Translations under genes and position numbers: made by a program | Shown: piece after piece, positions 34,395 through 42,473 of the stretch | Numbering within the stretch: position 1 is the first letter of the stretch | How the letters are laid out: each line of letters opens with the position of its first letter | Assembly (NCBI GenBank): GCA_900473685.1 | Contig: UCNE01000005.1 | Location: 248,001-312,000 of the forward strand | Direction of reading: 5' to 3' | Origin: Hyphomicrobiales bacterium | Lineage (GTDB): Bacteria > Pseudomonadota > Alphaproteobacteria > Rhizobiales > Rhizobiaceae | Length of the DNA: 64,000 nucleotides | The notes under the pieces: model-generated | The model's input: only the letters and a program-made list of their open reading frames with translations | Told to the model about the DNA's origin: nothing | Databases searched by the model: none

Positions 34395-35182
34395 TGTATG
34401 AGACCATCCGCGTCGAGGTTGACGGCCGGGGTGTGGCGCGGCTGGCGCTTGCCCGTCCCGACAAACACAATGCCTTGTCCGGCACGATGATCGGCGAATT
34501 GACCACCGTGGCAAGATTGCTGGGTGCGGATGCCGCTGTACGGGCCGTCGTATTGTCGGCCGAGGGCGCAAGCTTTTGTGCCGGTGGCGATCTCGGCTGG
34601 ATGAAGGCGCAGATCGAGGCGGACCGGGCGGCGCGCATCAAGGAGGCCAAGCGGCTGGCCTTGATGTTCAAGGCGCTGAACGATCTGGAGAAGCCGGTCA
34701 TTGCCCGCGTCCAGGGCAATGCGTTTGGCGGCGGCATCGGGCTCTTGTGCATCGCCGATGTGGTTGTTGCCGCCGATGCCGCGACGTTCGGATTGACCGA
34801 GACGCGGCTCGGACTGATTCCGGCAACCATCAGCCCCTATGTGGTGGCGCGGATCGGCGAGGGGCAGGCGCGGCCTTTGTTCATGTCCGGCCGGATTTTT
34901 GACGCGCAGGAAGCACAAATTGCAGGTCTTTTGACGCGTGCTGTGCCATCGGACGCTCTCGATGCGGCGGTAGATGCGGAGGTTGCGCCCTATCTGCAGG
35001 TGGCGCCCGGCGCTGTTGGGCAATCCAAGGCGCTGGCGCGGTCGCTGGGCATGCCGATCACTGAAGCTGTCATCGAGGCGACCATCAAGCGCCTGGCCGA
35101 TGTCTGGGAAACGGACGAGGCGCGGGAAGGGATTTCGGCCTTTCTGGAAAAGCGCCAGCCATGGTGGCGCAAACCGGTTTAG
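34391..35182 (+). CDS. liuC: Methylglutaconyl-CoA hydratase (enoyl-CoA hydratase family)
   Basis: A 263-residue crotonase. Oxyanion-hole segments are GASFCAGGDLGWMKAQ and GNAFGGGIGLLCIADVV; FGLTETRLGLIPATISPYV is the usual active-site region. In this operon it should hydrate 3-methylglutaconyl-CoA to HMG-CoA, between the carboxylase and the lyase. It is the last gene of the liu operon; its start ATGATG overlaps the lyase stop. Confidence 0.9.
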   Translation: MMYETIRVEVDGRGVARLALARPDKHNALSGTMIGELTTVARLLGADAAVRAVVLSAEGASFCAGGDLGWMKAQIEADRAARIKEAKRLALMFKALNDLEKPVIARVQGNAFGGGIGLLCIADVVVAADAATFGLTETRLGLIPATISPYVVARIGEGQARPLFMSGRIFDAQEAQIAGLLTRAVPSDALDAAVDAEVAPYLQVAPGAVGQSKALARSLGMPITEAVIEATIKRLADVWETDEAREGISAFLEKRQPWWRKPV

Positions 35183-35231
35183 CCACTTTGATGGACAGCT
35201 GCGCTTGAAATGGGCGGGATTTGAGCATATT

Positions 35232-35250
35232 TTGATACTGTAATTATCAA
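35232..35250. promoter_or_regulatory. Inverted repeat upstream of the toxin-antitoxin genes
   Basis: TTGATA at 35232-35237 and TATCAA at 35245-35250 form a 6-bp inverted repeat 20 bases before the antitoxin start. It is a likely autoregulatory operator and overlaps the probable -10 region. Confidence 0.5.
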
Positions 35251-35269
35251 GATGTGTTAGGAAAGTGTC

Positions 35270-35635
35270 ATGACAGCTTTGAGCTTGACGGCAAGCCGGT
35301 TTGGCGACGGGCAATCGCCGTTCCTTTCGGCCGAGCGGGTTTCCAAGCAGCTCGGCGTCACTTTGTCGGAGCTTGCCCGGCTGATCGGTGTTGCCCGCAA
35401 TACGCTGACGGCGAAATCCGGCGCGCGCAAGGTGGATCATGCGCTGAGCCACGTCGTGCGCATTCTTGCCATGGCCAGCGAAATGGCTGGCGACGAGAAC
35501 CGCGCGACCATCTGGTTTAAGCATCAGCCAATCCCCGGCTGGGCGGGCAAGACCGCGTATGATCTGGTGAGCGAAGGCAAATCGGACAAGGTGCTGGCCT
35601 ATCTCGAGGCGGTACGATCCGGCGTTTATGCCTGA
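35270..35635 (+). CDS. Xre-type antitoxin (MbcA/ParS/Xre family)
   Basis: A 121-residue antitoxin. The N-terminal half is a Cro-like helix-turn-helix (SAERVSKQLGVTLSELARLI, then GVARNTLTAKSG), the C-terminal half is the toxin-binding DUF2384-type domain (FKHQPIPGWAGKTAYDLVSE, KVLAYLEAVRSGVYA). It should neutralise the RES toxin encoded by the next gene, which it overlaps by eight bases, and repress the pair through the inverted repeat at 35232. Confidence 0.88.
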   Translation: MTALSLTASRFGDGQSPFLSAERVSKQLGVTLSELARLIGVARNTLTAKSGARKVDHALSHVVRILAMASEMAGDENRATIWFKHQPIPGWAGKTAYDLVSEGKSDKVLAYLEAVRSGVYA

Positions 35636-36143
35636 TAAAGCCAAGAGCACGCTGGCGCTGTGGCGCGCCTTCGTACCGCAATGGGCCTTTGCGCCGCTGT
35701 CGGGCGAGGGGGCGGCGCGGTTCGGCGGCCGCTGGAATCCAGTGGGAGCGCCAACGATCTACGCGGCACGCGAACTCTCGACCGCCTGGGCCGAGTATAA
35801 TCAGGGTTTTGTCCAGCACCCGGCATTGATCGTGCAGCTCGACCTCAAGGATGCCGCGCTCGCTGACCTCACCGATCCCACCGTGCTGTCCGGGCTTGCA
35901 GTCGATGATGATATTCATCTCTGCGAGTGGCGGATGCGTCTTGACGAGGGCAAGGTGCCGCAGACGCATCAGCTGCGCCAGCGGTTGCTTGCCGACAATT
36001 TCGACGGTGTTATCTATCCGTCCTTCATGTCGCTGGGCGGGACCTGCGTGGCGCTGTGGCGATGGAATGAGAAGGATGCGCCGCGTCTTGACGTCGTCGA
36101 TCCGGATGGCCGCTTGCCGAAGACACCCGCCTCGTGGGTCTGA
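35628..36143 (+). CDS. RES domain toxin
   Basis: A 171-residue RES-family protein. The name-giving residues are visible: R in ARFGGRWNPVGAP, the YAARELSTAWAEY segment with the conserved glutamate, and a late serine in YPSFMSLGG. RES toxins such as MbcT and ParT use NAD+, either degrading it or modifying a target. It overlaps the antitoxin gene by eight bases in the normal antitoxin-first order. No sign of truncation. Confidence 0.88.
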   Translation: MPDKAKSTLALWRAFVPQWAFAPLSGEGAARFGGRWNPVGAPTIYAARELSTAWAEYNQGFVQHPALIVQLDLKDAALADLTDPTVLSGLAVDDDIHLCEWRMRLDEGKVPQTHQLRQRLLADNFDGVIYPSFMSLGGTCVALWRWNEKDAPRLDVVDPDGRLPKTPASWV

Positions 36144-36179
36144 GCCGGATTTCGTTAGCCTGCGCAGATTAAGGATGAA

Positions 36180-36198
36180 AGCTGCAGTAGATGCAGCT
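36180..36198 (+). terminator. Hairpin after the toxin gene
   Basis: AGCTGCA pairs with TGCAGCT around GTAGA, 37 bases after the RES stop. There is no T tract after it; an AT-rich stretch follows and probably holds the promoter of the desaturase gene. Confidence 0.35.
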
Positions 36199-36304
36199 GA
36201 AAACGAACGATTTTTCCACAATAGTCTATAAAATAAATAAACATAATTATCTAAGTGGCGCGCGACAATGTAATTTCTCTCTGCCTTTGGGGGAATAGCC
36301 GCGC

Positions 36305-37225
36305 ATGTCCAAGACGCCATCCTATACAATCAAAATACCGGCCCGCCGCGTGGAATGGCCGACCGTCATCCTCGCCATCGCAATCTATGGCGGTTTTCTG
36401 GCGCAGACATTCTGGTGGCAATCGCTGCCGGTTCTAGTTGTCGTGATTGCCGGCGGCTGGCTGATCGCCTGGCAGGGGTCGCTGCAGCATGAGGTCATCC
36501 ATGGGCACCCGACAGGAAATCAGCGTATCAACGATGCGATCGGCTCCATTCCCCTGTCGCTCTGGCTACCCTATCCGATCTATCGGGAGAGCCATCTGGA
36601 GCATCATCGCGACGAACACCTGACCGATCCGATCGAGGATCCGGAATCCTCCTATTTTACCCGGACGGCCTGGGAACGCCTGGGGCGGGTGGGCAGGTTT
36701 CTTGCCCGCTGGAATACCACACTGCTTGGGCGATTGACGGTTGGACCTGCCGTGATGCTGGTGAGCTTTCTTATGCAGGAGGCAAAATTGCTGCGGCAAG
36801 GTGAACCCGGCCGGGCGCGCATCTGGGCGGTGCATATGATCGGCGTCGCCGCCGTCCTGTTCTGGGTCACGGTGGTCTGCGGCATGCCGTTCTGGCTTTA
36901 TTTCCTCGGGTTCGTTTATTTCGGTGCGGCGCTGACACGGTTACGGTCCTATGCCGAACACCGCTATGCCGACCGGCACGAGGAGCGCACGGCGATTGTC
37001 GAAAACAGCCATGTGTTCGGGCTATTGTTCCTCTACAACAACCTGCATGTGCTGCACCACCTGAAGCCCGGCATTTCCTGGTACCGCCTGCCATCGGTCT
37101 ATCGCCGCAACCGCGAAGCCTTGATCGGCGCGAATGGCGGACTGGTCTACAACAGCTACTGGGATATCGCCCGCCGGTTTTTCCTGAAACCGCATGATGA
37201 GATCACGCATCCTAAACATTCCTGA
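36305..37225 (+). CDS. Membrane fatty acid desaturase
   Basis: A 306-residue membrane protein with the three histidine boxes of di-iron desaturases: QHEVIHGHP, HLEHHRDEH and NNLHVLHHL. Four or more hydrophobic segments lie around them (ILAIAIYGGFLAQTFW, LVVVIAGGWLIAW, AVLFWVTVVCGMPFWLYFLG). It should introduce a double bond or hydroxyl group into an acyl or sterol-like chain; the substrate is not readable. The ATG has GGGGGAA upstream. It stands alone; an AT-rich 160-base gap holds its promoter. Confidence 0.88.
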   Translation: MSKTPSYTIKIPARRVEWPTVILAIAIYGGFLAQTFWWQSLPVLVVVIAGGWLIAWQGSLQHEVIHGHPTGNQRINDAIGSIPLSLWLPYPIYRESHLEHHRDEHLTDPIEDPESSYFTRTAWERLGRVGRFLARWNTTLLGRLTVGPAVMLVSFLMQEAKLLRQGEPGRARIWAVHMIGVAAVLFWVTVVCGMPFWLYFLGFVYFGAALTRLRSYAEHRYADRHEERTAIVENSHVFGLLFLYNNLHVLHHLKPGISWYRLPSVYRRNREALIGANGGLVYNSYWDIARRFFLKPHDEITHPKHS

Positions 37226-37362
37226 CGAATGTGCGGCCGAGCAAATTTCTGGCAATACTGCGCGGGTCGGATTATGCAATAAACGTAGGGTACTCCAGCG
37301 ATCTTTGCACGTTATGATGAAGCGTGCTGCTGTCGTGCTCCTGTCCCTTGTGAAAGTCCTGA

Positions 37363-38172
37363 ATGCGCCTTGCCAGCCTTGCCATGTATGCCAGTCCGCC
37401 GCCGCTTGCTGAAGCTACGGCCGTCCTGTGGACTTTTCTCAGCAAAACACTGAGACGGGCAGGGCTTGATGAGGCTCCGGCCACGTTGGACGATGCCGTG
37501 GACTATCATCAGGCCTGGACCCGGCCCGACCTGCTGCTCGCCCAGACCTGCGGTTTTCCCTATGTCAAACATCTGCGCGGCAAGGTGCGGCTGGTGGCGA
37601 CGCCGGTTTATGGGCATCCGGGCTGCGATGGGCCGTTTATGCGCAGCTTCGTCGTCGTGGCAAAGGATAGTGCCGTCCAATCTCTCGAGGATCTGCGTGG
37701 CACGCGGGCGGCGGTCAACCAACCCGACAGCAATTCCGGTTCCAACCTGTTTCGCGCCGCCATTGCGCCGCTGTCGCTGGGTGGCCGGTTCTTTTCCTCG
37801 ATCGTAGAGACAGGCGGGCATCGCAACAGCATCGCGGCGATCACGGCCGGCAATGCGGATGTCGCAGCGATCGACTGCATCACCTATGGCAACGTGCTGC
37901 GCTTCGATCCCGAAAGCCTTGCCGGTATCCGCATCCTGACGCAAACCGTGAGCGGTCCGGGATTGCCGTTCATCACAAGAGGTAATGCTTCTGACCAGGA
38001 GGTAACGCTCCTGAGGCAGGGCCTGCAACAGGCCGTCGCAGAACCGTCGCTGGCGCCAGTGCGCGATGTGCTTTGCCTCAAGGATTTCCCCGTTCTATCC
38101 GATGCCGATTACGAACCGTTGGCCGCGCTTGAGCGGCAGGCACAGCGGCTGGGCTATCCCCTGATTGCCTGA
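37363..38172 (+). CDS. PhnD-like phosphate/phosphonate-type substrate-binding protein without signal peptide
   Basis: A 269-residue protein resembling the PhnD/PtxB periplasmic-binding fold: LASLAMYASPPPLAEATAVL, LLAQTCGFPYVKHLRGKVRL, VVVAKDSAVQSLEDLRGTRA, ITAGNADVAAIDCITYG. PhnD proteins bind phosphonates in the periplasm for an ABC importer. Here no signal peptide and no permease or ATPase gene are visible, so the protein probably acts in the cytoplasm as a sensor or enzyme. Family members of this signal-less kind are known in rhizobia without an assigned role. Confidence 0.75.
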   Translation: MRLASLAMYASPPPLAEATAVLWTFLSKTLRRAGLDEAPATLDDAVDYHQAWTRPDLLLAQTCGFPYVKHLRGKVRLVATPVYGHPGCDGPFMRSFVVVAKDSAVQSLEDLRGTRAAVNQPDSNSGSNLFRAAIAPLSLGGRFFSSIVETGGHRNSIAAITAGNADVAAIDCITYGNVLRFDPESLAGIRILTQTVSGPGLPFITRGNASDQEVTLLRQGLQQAVAEPSLAPVRDVLCLKDFPVLSDADYEPLAALERQAQRLGYPLIA

Positions 38173-38248
38173 CGTTGTTCGCCGTCAAGGTTGGCCTGTT
38201 AAAGCCGCAGGAAAACCCGTAACTCCGGATCCATCGCGAATTTTAAAG

Positions 38249-38293
38249 TTGACTCATATTCCGCCCGGTTTAATAGTTCGGTGATAGAACGAA
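38249..38293 (+). promoter_or_regulatory. Promoter and possible operator of the ROK gene
   Basis: TTGACT at 38249-38254 and TAATAG at 38271-38276 are separated by 16 bases and resemble sigma-70 hexamers. GTTC at 38276-38279 and GAAC at 38287-38290 form an inverted repeat just after the -10 box, a likely operator. Confidence 0.45.
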
Positions 38294-38308
38294 TTAATTG
38301 AGGCGACT

Positions 38309-39523
38309 GTGAGCGAAACCCTGCGCATCTCCCGGAAATTTTCCCAAAGAGCCGTAATGGAGGCGATCATCCAGAACGGGCCGATCTCCCGCGCCTCGAT
38401 TGCCAAGCAGACCGGACTTTCCAAGCAGACCATCTCGGAAATCGTCCGCCAGCTCGAGCTGGATGACTGGGTGCGTGAAACCGGGCGCACCAGCGGCCAT
38501 GTCGGGCGCACCGCCGTGACCTATGAACTCGTGCCGGATGCGGCCTATATCGCGGCGGTCGATCTCGGCGGTACCAAGATCAGGCTGGCGATCGCCGACC
38601 TTGCCTGCCAGGTGTTTGCCGAGGAAGTGGCTGCGACCGACCGGCGCGGCGGACAGTTCGTCGTCGACCAGATCGCCGGGCTTTGCGCGCAGGCGGCAAG
38701 CCATCTGAACATTCCGCGTGAGCGCATCCGCATGGCGGTGATCGGCGCCCCCGGTGCGCCGGATGCCAAGACGGGGCGTATCCTGCTGGCGCCGAATATC
38801 TCCGATTTCGACACGATGAACGTGGCGGCCGCCTTCGAGAAGGCGCTCGGCGTCGATGTCATCCTGGAAAACGACGTCAACCTGGCAGTGCTCGGCGAAA
38901 ACTGGCTGGGCCAGGGGCAGGGCATCGACAATCTCGCCTTCATTGCTGTCGGGACTGGCATCGGCGGCGGGTTGATGGTTGGCGGCCAGCTGGTGCGCGG
39001 TGCGATGAATGCCGCCGGCGAACTGGGTTTCCTGCCGTTCGGCGCCGATCCTTTCGATCCGGAATCGCTGCGCACCGGCGCCTTCGAGCGGGTCGCCGCC
39101 TCGATCGGCATCATGGAGCACTATGCTGCGGCATCCGGCGAGACGGCGAGCGTGCCGGAGATCTTCGAGCGTGCAGCGGGCGGCGACGCATATGCGGCGG
39201 CGACGCTGGACGAGACGGCGAAATATCTGGCCCGCGGCATCAGCGCGATTGCAGCGATTGCCAATCCGGAAAAGGTCATCATGGGCGGCTCAATCGGCCT
39301 GCGCCCGGAACTGATCGAGCGCATCCGCACATTCCTGCCCACGTGTTTTCCCTATCCCGTCGATATCGAGGCGAGCCAGCTCGGCCCGCGCGCGGCGATC
39401 GTCGGCGCGGCGGCGATCGGGCTCAGCCATCTGCACAACGCGCTGTTTGGCGCTGACGCCCCCGACAGCCGCATGTCGCTACCGCCGGCGGAAACCGTGA
39501 CGTTCAGGGAGGCGCTGCAATGA
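38309..39523 (+). CDS. ROK family transcriptional regulator
   Basis: A 404-residue NagC/XylR-type regulator. The N-terminal winged helix-turn-helix reads MEAIIQNGPISRASIAKQTG, then LSKQTISEIVRQLELDDWV. The ROK sugar-kinase-like domain follows with VDLGGTKIRLAIADL, the AVGTGIGGGLMVGGQLVRG phosphate loop and ANPEKVIMGGSIGL. The zinc cysteines normally found after the GHxx helix are not evident (AGELGFLPFGADPF), which is common in regulator-type members. It starts with GTG behind TTGAGG. Sugar-responsive control of an adjacent sugar operon is expected, but downstream only a 42-codon ORF remains. Confidence 0.88.
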   Translation: MSETLRISRKFSQRAVMEAIIQNGPISRASIAKQTGLSKQTISEIVRQLELDDWVRETGRTSGHVGRTAVTYELVPDAAYIAAVDLGGTKIRLAIADLACQVFAEEVAATDRRGGQFVVDQIAGLCAQAASHLNIPRERIRMAVIGAPGAPDAKTGRILLAPNISDFDTMNVAAAFEKALGVDVILENDVNLAVLGENWLGQGQGIDNLAFIAVGTGIGGGLMVGGQLVRGAMNAAGELGFLPFGADPFDPESLRTGAFERVAASIGIMEHYAAASGETASVPEIFERAAGGDAYAAATLDETAKYLARGISAIAAIANPEKVIMGGSIGLRPELIERIRTFLPTCFPYPVDIEASQLGPRAAIVGAAAIGLSHLHNALFGADAPDSRMSLPPAETVTFREALQ

Positions 39524-39648
39524 GCAGGTTGAACGCGCTGACGGAAAGGTTGCGCGCAACGGCCGACGGCGACGCGACCGTCCTGTTGTGCAGCGTGATC
39601 GGTCGTGAGAGGCATCCAAATTTCCGGTCTTCTGCCCGTCTTCATTGA
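39520..39648 (+). pseudogene. 42-codon ORF coupled to the ROK gene, possibly a truncated gene
   Basis: ATGA overlaps the ROK stop and opens a frame MSRLNALTERLRATADGDAT followed by VLLCSVIGRERHPN before stopping at 39648. Coupled start and typical codon use suggest the beginning of a former downstream gene, cut off before the TetR gene. The original gene cannot be identified. Confidence 0.35.
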
Positions 39649-39706
39649 TCGCCGGACGGCGGAAAGTCGTGGCAAGCCCGGTATGAGGCGATACACGGGA
39701 CTTGTG

Positions 39707-40411
39707 CTAGCTGGACGTCATGTTCAGGACAGGAGTGCGGCGGGTCTTATCCGTTGCCGGTGCTCCATAAGCCCGCATGAATGTCCGCACGGCATTGCGG
39801 GCGGCATTTTCCAATTCCGCTTCCGTTGGTGTGACGCCAAACAGCGTGCTCATCTGCAGGTCGGCATTGACCAGCGCCAGGAATTGCCGGGCGGCGACAT
39901 CAAAATCGTCGATCTGAAGCAAGTCCCTGTGAGCTAGCCGTGAGAAAAGGGCGGCCAGTGCCGTGCCGATCTTGCCGGGGCCGTGCTGGCGCCAGCTTTC
40001 GAACAGGTGCGGGTAGCGCTCGCCCTCCGACTGTACCAGCTTGCGCAAGAATTTTCCGTCTTGATTACAGATGCAGCTACGGCTGAGGCGCACGGCAAAA
40101 CCGGCGAGGTCGTCTTCAAGATTGTCCGGATCTTCGGGGAAGGTCGACAGGATAGTGAACAGCATGGCGTTCGCCCGGTCCATCACGTCCTCGACCACCG
40201 CTGTAAACAGGTTATCCTTCTCCCGGTAATGATTGTAAACCGTCTGGCGCGAAACACAGGCTGTCGAGGCAATCTCGTCGATGCTCGCACCGGCAAATCC
40301 CTGGCGGCAAAAGACCTCGGCGGCGGCTTCCAGTATCGACATGCGTTTGGCGCATTGGCCGCGCTGGCTGTGAACGGACATTTTCGGAACCGTGTCGCGA
40401 ATGGTTTTCAT
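39707..40411 (-). CDS. TetR family regulator of the adjacent efflux gene
   Basis: A 234-residue TetR-type protein. The helix-turn-helix is EVFCRQGFAGASIDEIASTA, then VSRQTVYNHYREKDNLF at residues 33-69. The rest is an effector domain with a TetR_C-type helix bundle. It is divergent from a Bcr/CflA-type efflux gene, with the operator TTAGACA-N4-TGTCTAA in the gap, and so most likely represses both. Confidence 0.88.
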   Translation of the reverse strand: MKTIRDTVPKMSVHSQRGQCAKRMSILEAAAEVFCRQGFAGASIDEIASTACVSRQTVYNHYREKDNLFTAVVEDVMDRANAMLFTILSTFPEDPDNLEDDLAGFAVRLSRSCICNQDGKFLRKLVQSEGERYPHLFESWRQHGPGKIGTALAALFSRLAHRDLLQIDDFDVAARQFLALVNADLQMSTLFGVTPTEAELENAARNAVRTFMRAYGAPATDKTRRTPVLNMTSS

Positions 40412-40430
40412 CGGTCAAGGATAATGCCTC

Positions 40431-40459
40431 TTGACGTTTTAGACAATGGTGTCTAATTT
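40431..40459 (+). promoter_or_regulatory. Promoter with embedded TetR operator
   Basis: TTGACG at 40431-40436 and TAATTT at 40454-40459 stand 17 bases apart. Between and across them TTAGACA (40439-40445) and TGTCTAA (40450-40456) form a perfect 7-bp inverted repeat. A bound TetR dimer would block this promoter of the MFS gene directly. Confidence 0.65.
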
Positions 40460-40617
40460 TACACGTGTGTCCAATTATATTGACATGAATTGCCAAGCAC
40501 GCGGATGTCCTTCCAAGCATTGCGCGCAGGCATGAAGCGACTCCATTGAACCCCATGAGAGCAACGCGGCGCGAAACCGGCCAGGTCTCGTACTGCCGTT
40601 TTCTGAAAGATGATCCC

Positions 40618-41817
40618 ATGACGTCCTCCTTCTTCCGGACTGCCCTCATCCTCGGCCTGCTATCAGCCATCGGGCCCTTCGCCATCGATATGTACCTGCC
40701 GGCGCTGCCGTCGATCGGGCAGGATTTTGGTGCGGAAAACCACGTCGTGCAGCTCAGCCTGCTGGCCTTCTTCATCTCCTTTGCGTTGTCGCAGCTGGTC
40801 TATGGTCCCCTGTCGGACATGTGGGGCCGCAAGGCGCCGCTTTACATCGGCATCGGAATTTTTGCGCTCGCCAGCATCGGCTGCGCGCTTGCGAGCGATA
40901 TCGAAACCCTGATCGCCTTCCGCTTCCTGCAGGGCATAGGCGGGGCCGCCGGCATGGTCATTCCGCGCGCCATCGTTCGCGACATGCATACCGGCGTGCA
41001 GGCCGCCCGGCTGATGTCGCTTTTGATGCTGGTGTTCAGCATTTCGCCGATCCTGGCACCGCTGACCGGCAGTGCCGTCATCGAGGTGTACGGCTGGCGT
41101 GGCGTGTTCTGGGCGGTGATGATCGCCGCCTTCATCGGCCTTATCCTTCTTGCAACGCAATTGCAGGAAACCCGCCACAAGGAACATCGTGCCGAAAGCG
41201 GTTTGCGCAGCGCCATGGCGGCTTACAGCCTGCTGCTCAGGGACAAGAACTTCCTGACGCTGACCTTCATCGGTGGCCTCGGTATTTCCAGCTTCCTCGT
41301 CTATCTTGCCAACTCGCCCTTCGTGCTGATCGATTATTATGGACTGACGCCGACGCAATACAGCTTCGCCTTCTCCATCAATGCCGTGTCGTTCTTCGCG
41401 GTGTCGCAGGCGACCGGCTGGTTCGGCGAGCGTTTCGGGCTCGTTCGCGTCATGCGGATCGCGGTGACGGCCTTTGCGCTGACCATGGCTGCGATGGCTA
41501 TCGTCATGAGCCTCGGCTTCAATCAGCTTCCGGTGATGGCCGTATTCCTGTTCGTCGGCTACGGTTTCCTCGGCCTGGTCATTCCGACCAGCGCGGTGCT
41601 GGCGCTGGAAGAACACGGCGAAATCGCCGGCACCGCATCGTCACTGATGGGCACGTTGCATTTCGTCACGGCCGCCGTCGCCATGGTGATCGCATCGGTG
41701 TTCTTCGATGGTACCGCCGTCCCGATGGCCATGGGCATCGCACTCTGCGCCGTCTGCGCGCTGCTGCTCACCCAGGCTACCATCGGCCGCCGCCGCGCGG
41801 TCGCTGCTGCCGAGTAA
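40618..41817 (+). CDS. Bcr/CflA family multidrug efflux MFS transporter
   Basis: A 399-residue drug:proton antiporter with twelve hydrophobic segments. It begins with the Bcr/CflA hallmark GPFAIDMYLPALPSI, followed by the MFS motif GPLSDMWGRKAPLYIG and motif C region LMLVFSISPILAPLTGS. It exports drugs or metabolites through the inner membrane. The ATG at 40618 gives the standard N-terminus; a longer frame adds 24 unsupported residues. It is controlled by the divergent TetR. Confidence 0.9.
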   Translation: MTSSFFRTALILGLLSAIGPFAIDMYLPALPSIGQDFGAENHVVQLSLLAFFISFALSQLVYGPLSDMWGRKAPLYIGIGIFALASIGCALASDIETLIAFRFLQGIGGAAGMVIPRAIVRDMHTGVQAARLMSLLMLVFSISPILAPLTGSAVIEVYGWRGVFWAVMIAAFIGLILLATQLQETRHKEHRAESGLRSAMAAYSLLLRDKNFLTLTFIGGLGISSFLVYLANSPFVLIDYYGLTPTQYSFAFSINAVSFFAVSQATGWFGERFGLVRVMRIAVTAFALTMAAMAIVMSLGFNQLPVMAVFLFVGYGFLGLVIPTSAVLALEEHGEIAGTASSLMGTLHFVTAAVAMVIASVFFDGTAVPMAMGIALCAVCALLLTQATIGRRRAVAAAE

Positions 41818-41849
41818 ATCGGCGCTCCCAACATACTGGAGTATCGAAG

Positions 41850-41873
41850 GCCCGGAGCGATGCTTCGGGCTTT
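41850..41873 (+). terminator. Terminator after the MFS gene
   Basis: GCCCGGAGC and GCTTCGGGC form a 9-bp stem with one G-U pair and a 3-nt loop, followed by TTT. It lies 33 bases after the stop. Confidence 0.65.
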
Positions 41874-41963
41874 CTGCAATTCCTGTGAACCGGCATTAAC
41901 GCCCCATTATCCACACCGTCACAAAAATTATGCCCGGCGGGTCATGTTTCCCAAGCCTACACA

Positions 41964-42000
41964 TTGACGTTATATTCTCGTCGTATACTATATCTAGTGT
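41964..42000 (+). promoter_or_regulatory. nrd promoter with NrdR box
   Basis: TTGACG at 41964-41969 and TACTAT at 41986-41991 resemble a sigma-70 promoter with a 16-base spacer. ATACTATATCTAGTGT at 41985-42000 matches the known NrdR-box consensus (ACACWATATATWGTGT) at 14 of 16 positions for the best variant and overlaps the -10 element. NrdR would repress at high dNTP. I see only one good box; a partial second one may lie near 41959. Confidence 0.65.
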
Positions 42001-42195
42001 TCAAGGTTCCTCCGAATCGCAAGGCTTGGGGGCTAAGAGGGAATACGGTGCGTTCAGCCATTTTGGCCGGGCAAAACCGGAGCTGCCCCCGCAACTGTAA
42101 GCGGCAAGTGCCTGTTTCATTTCAAGTCACTGAGGGCATCGGTCTTCGGGAAGACGGAGCAGGCGCCACGACCCGCAAGCCAGGAGACCTGCCTT
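42000..42195 (+). ncRNA. Cobalamin riboswitch
   Basis: The conserved blocks are in order: AAGAGGGAATACGGTG near 42038, GCTGCCCCCGCAACTGTAAG near 42083, CACTG near 42128, GGGAAGACGG near 42147, and the B12 box AGCCAGGAGACCTGCC ending at 42193. The RNA binds adenosylcobalamin and turns off downstream genes. After it, 42211-42287 can form a long stem (GGCGG/CCGCC and CGGAAG/CTTCCG) capped by AGCGGA/TCCGCT at 42243-42259, a likely expression platform. It shuts down the B12-independent class Ib reductase when B12 is present. Confidence 0.95.
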
Positions 42196-42473
42196 AAACA
42201 AAACGTCCACGGGCGGGGTGTCCGGAAGGTCGCGTGATGTGCAGCGGAATGACTCCGCTTTGTGTTGCGTTCTTCCGATGTCCGCCAAAAAGGCTTCGGG
42301 GTGAAGGCATGTCAGTCAATCGAATTCGCAGACCACGAGATGCGGGATCACGATCGGTGGTACACGCCTAGCCTGATCGCCAGCTCGCAATGAAAACCAC
42401 ACGATCGGATCCGCGTGCAGCGGCTCGGAACCCTTTCGTGCGCCTAGCAACACGACAGATCACGAGGACTATC

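Noticed and set aside
37314-37362. Frameshifted signal peptide for the PhnD-like protein (MMKRAAVVLLSLVKVL in another frame)
   Set aside because: The in-frame start at 37363 already gives a complete fold, and the hydrophobic stretch is short and not followed by a cleavage site.
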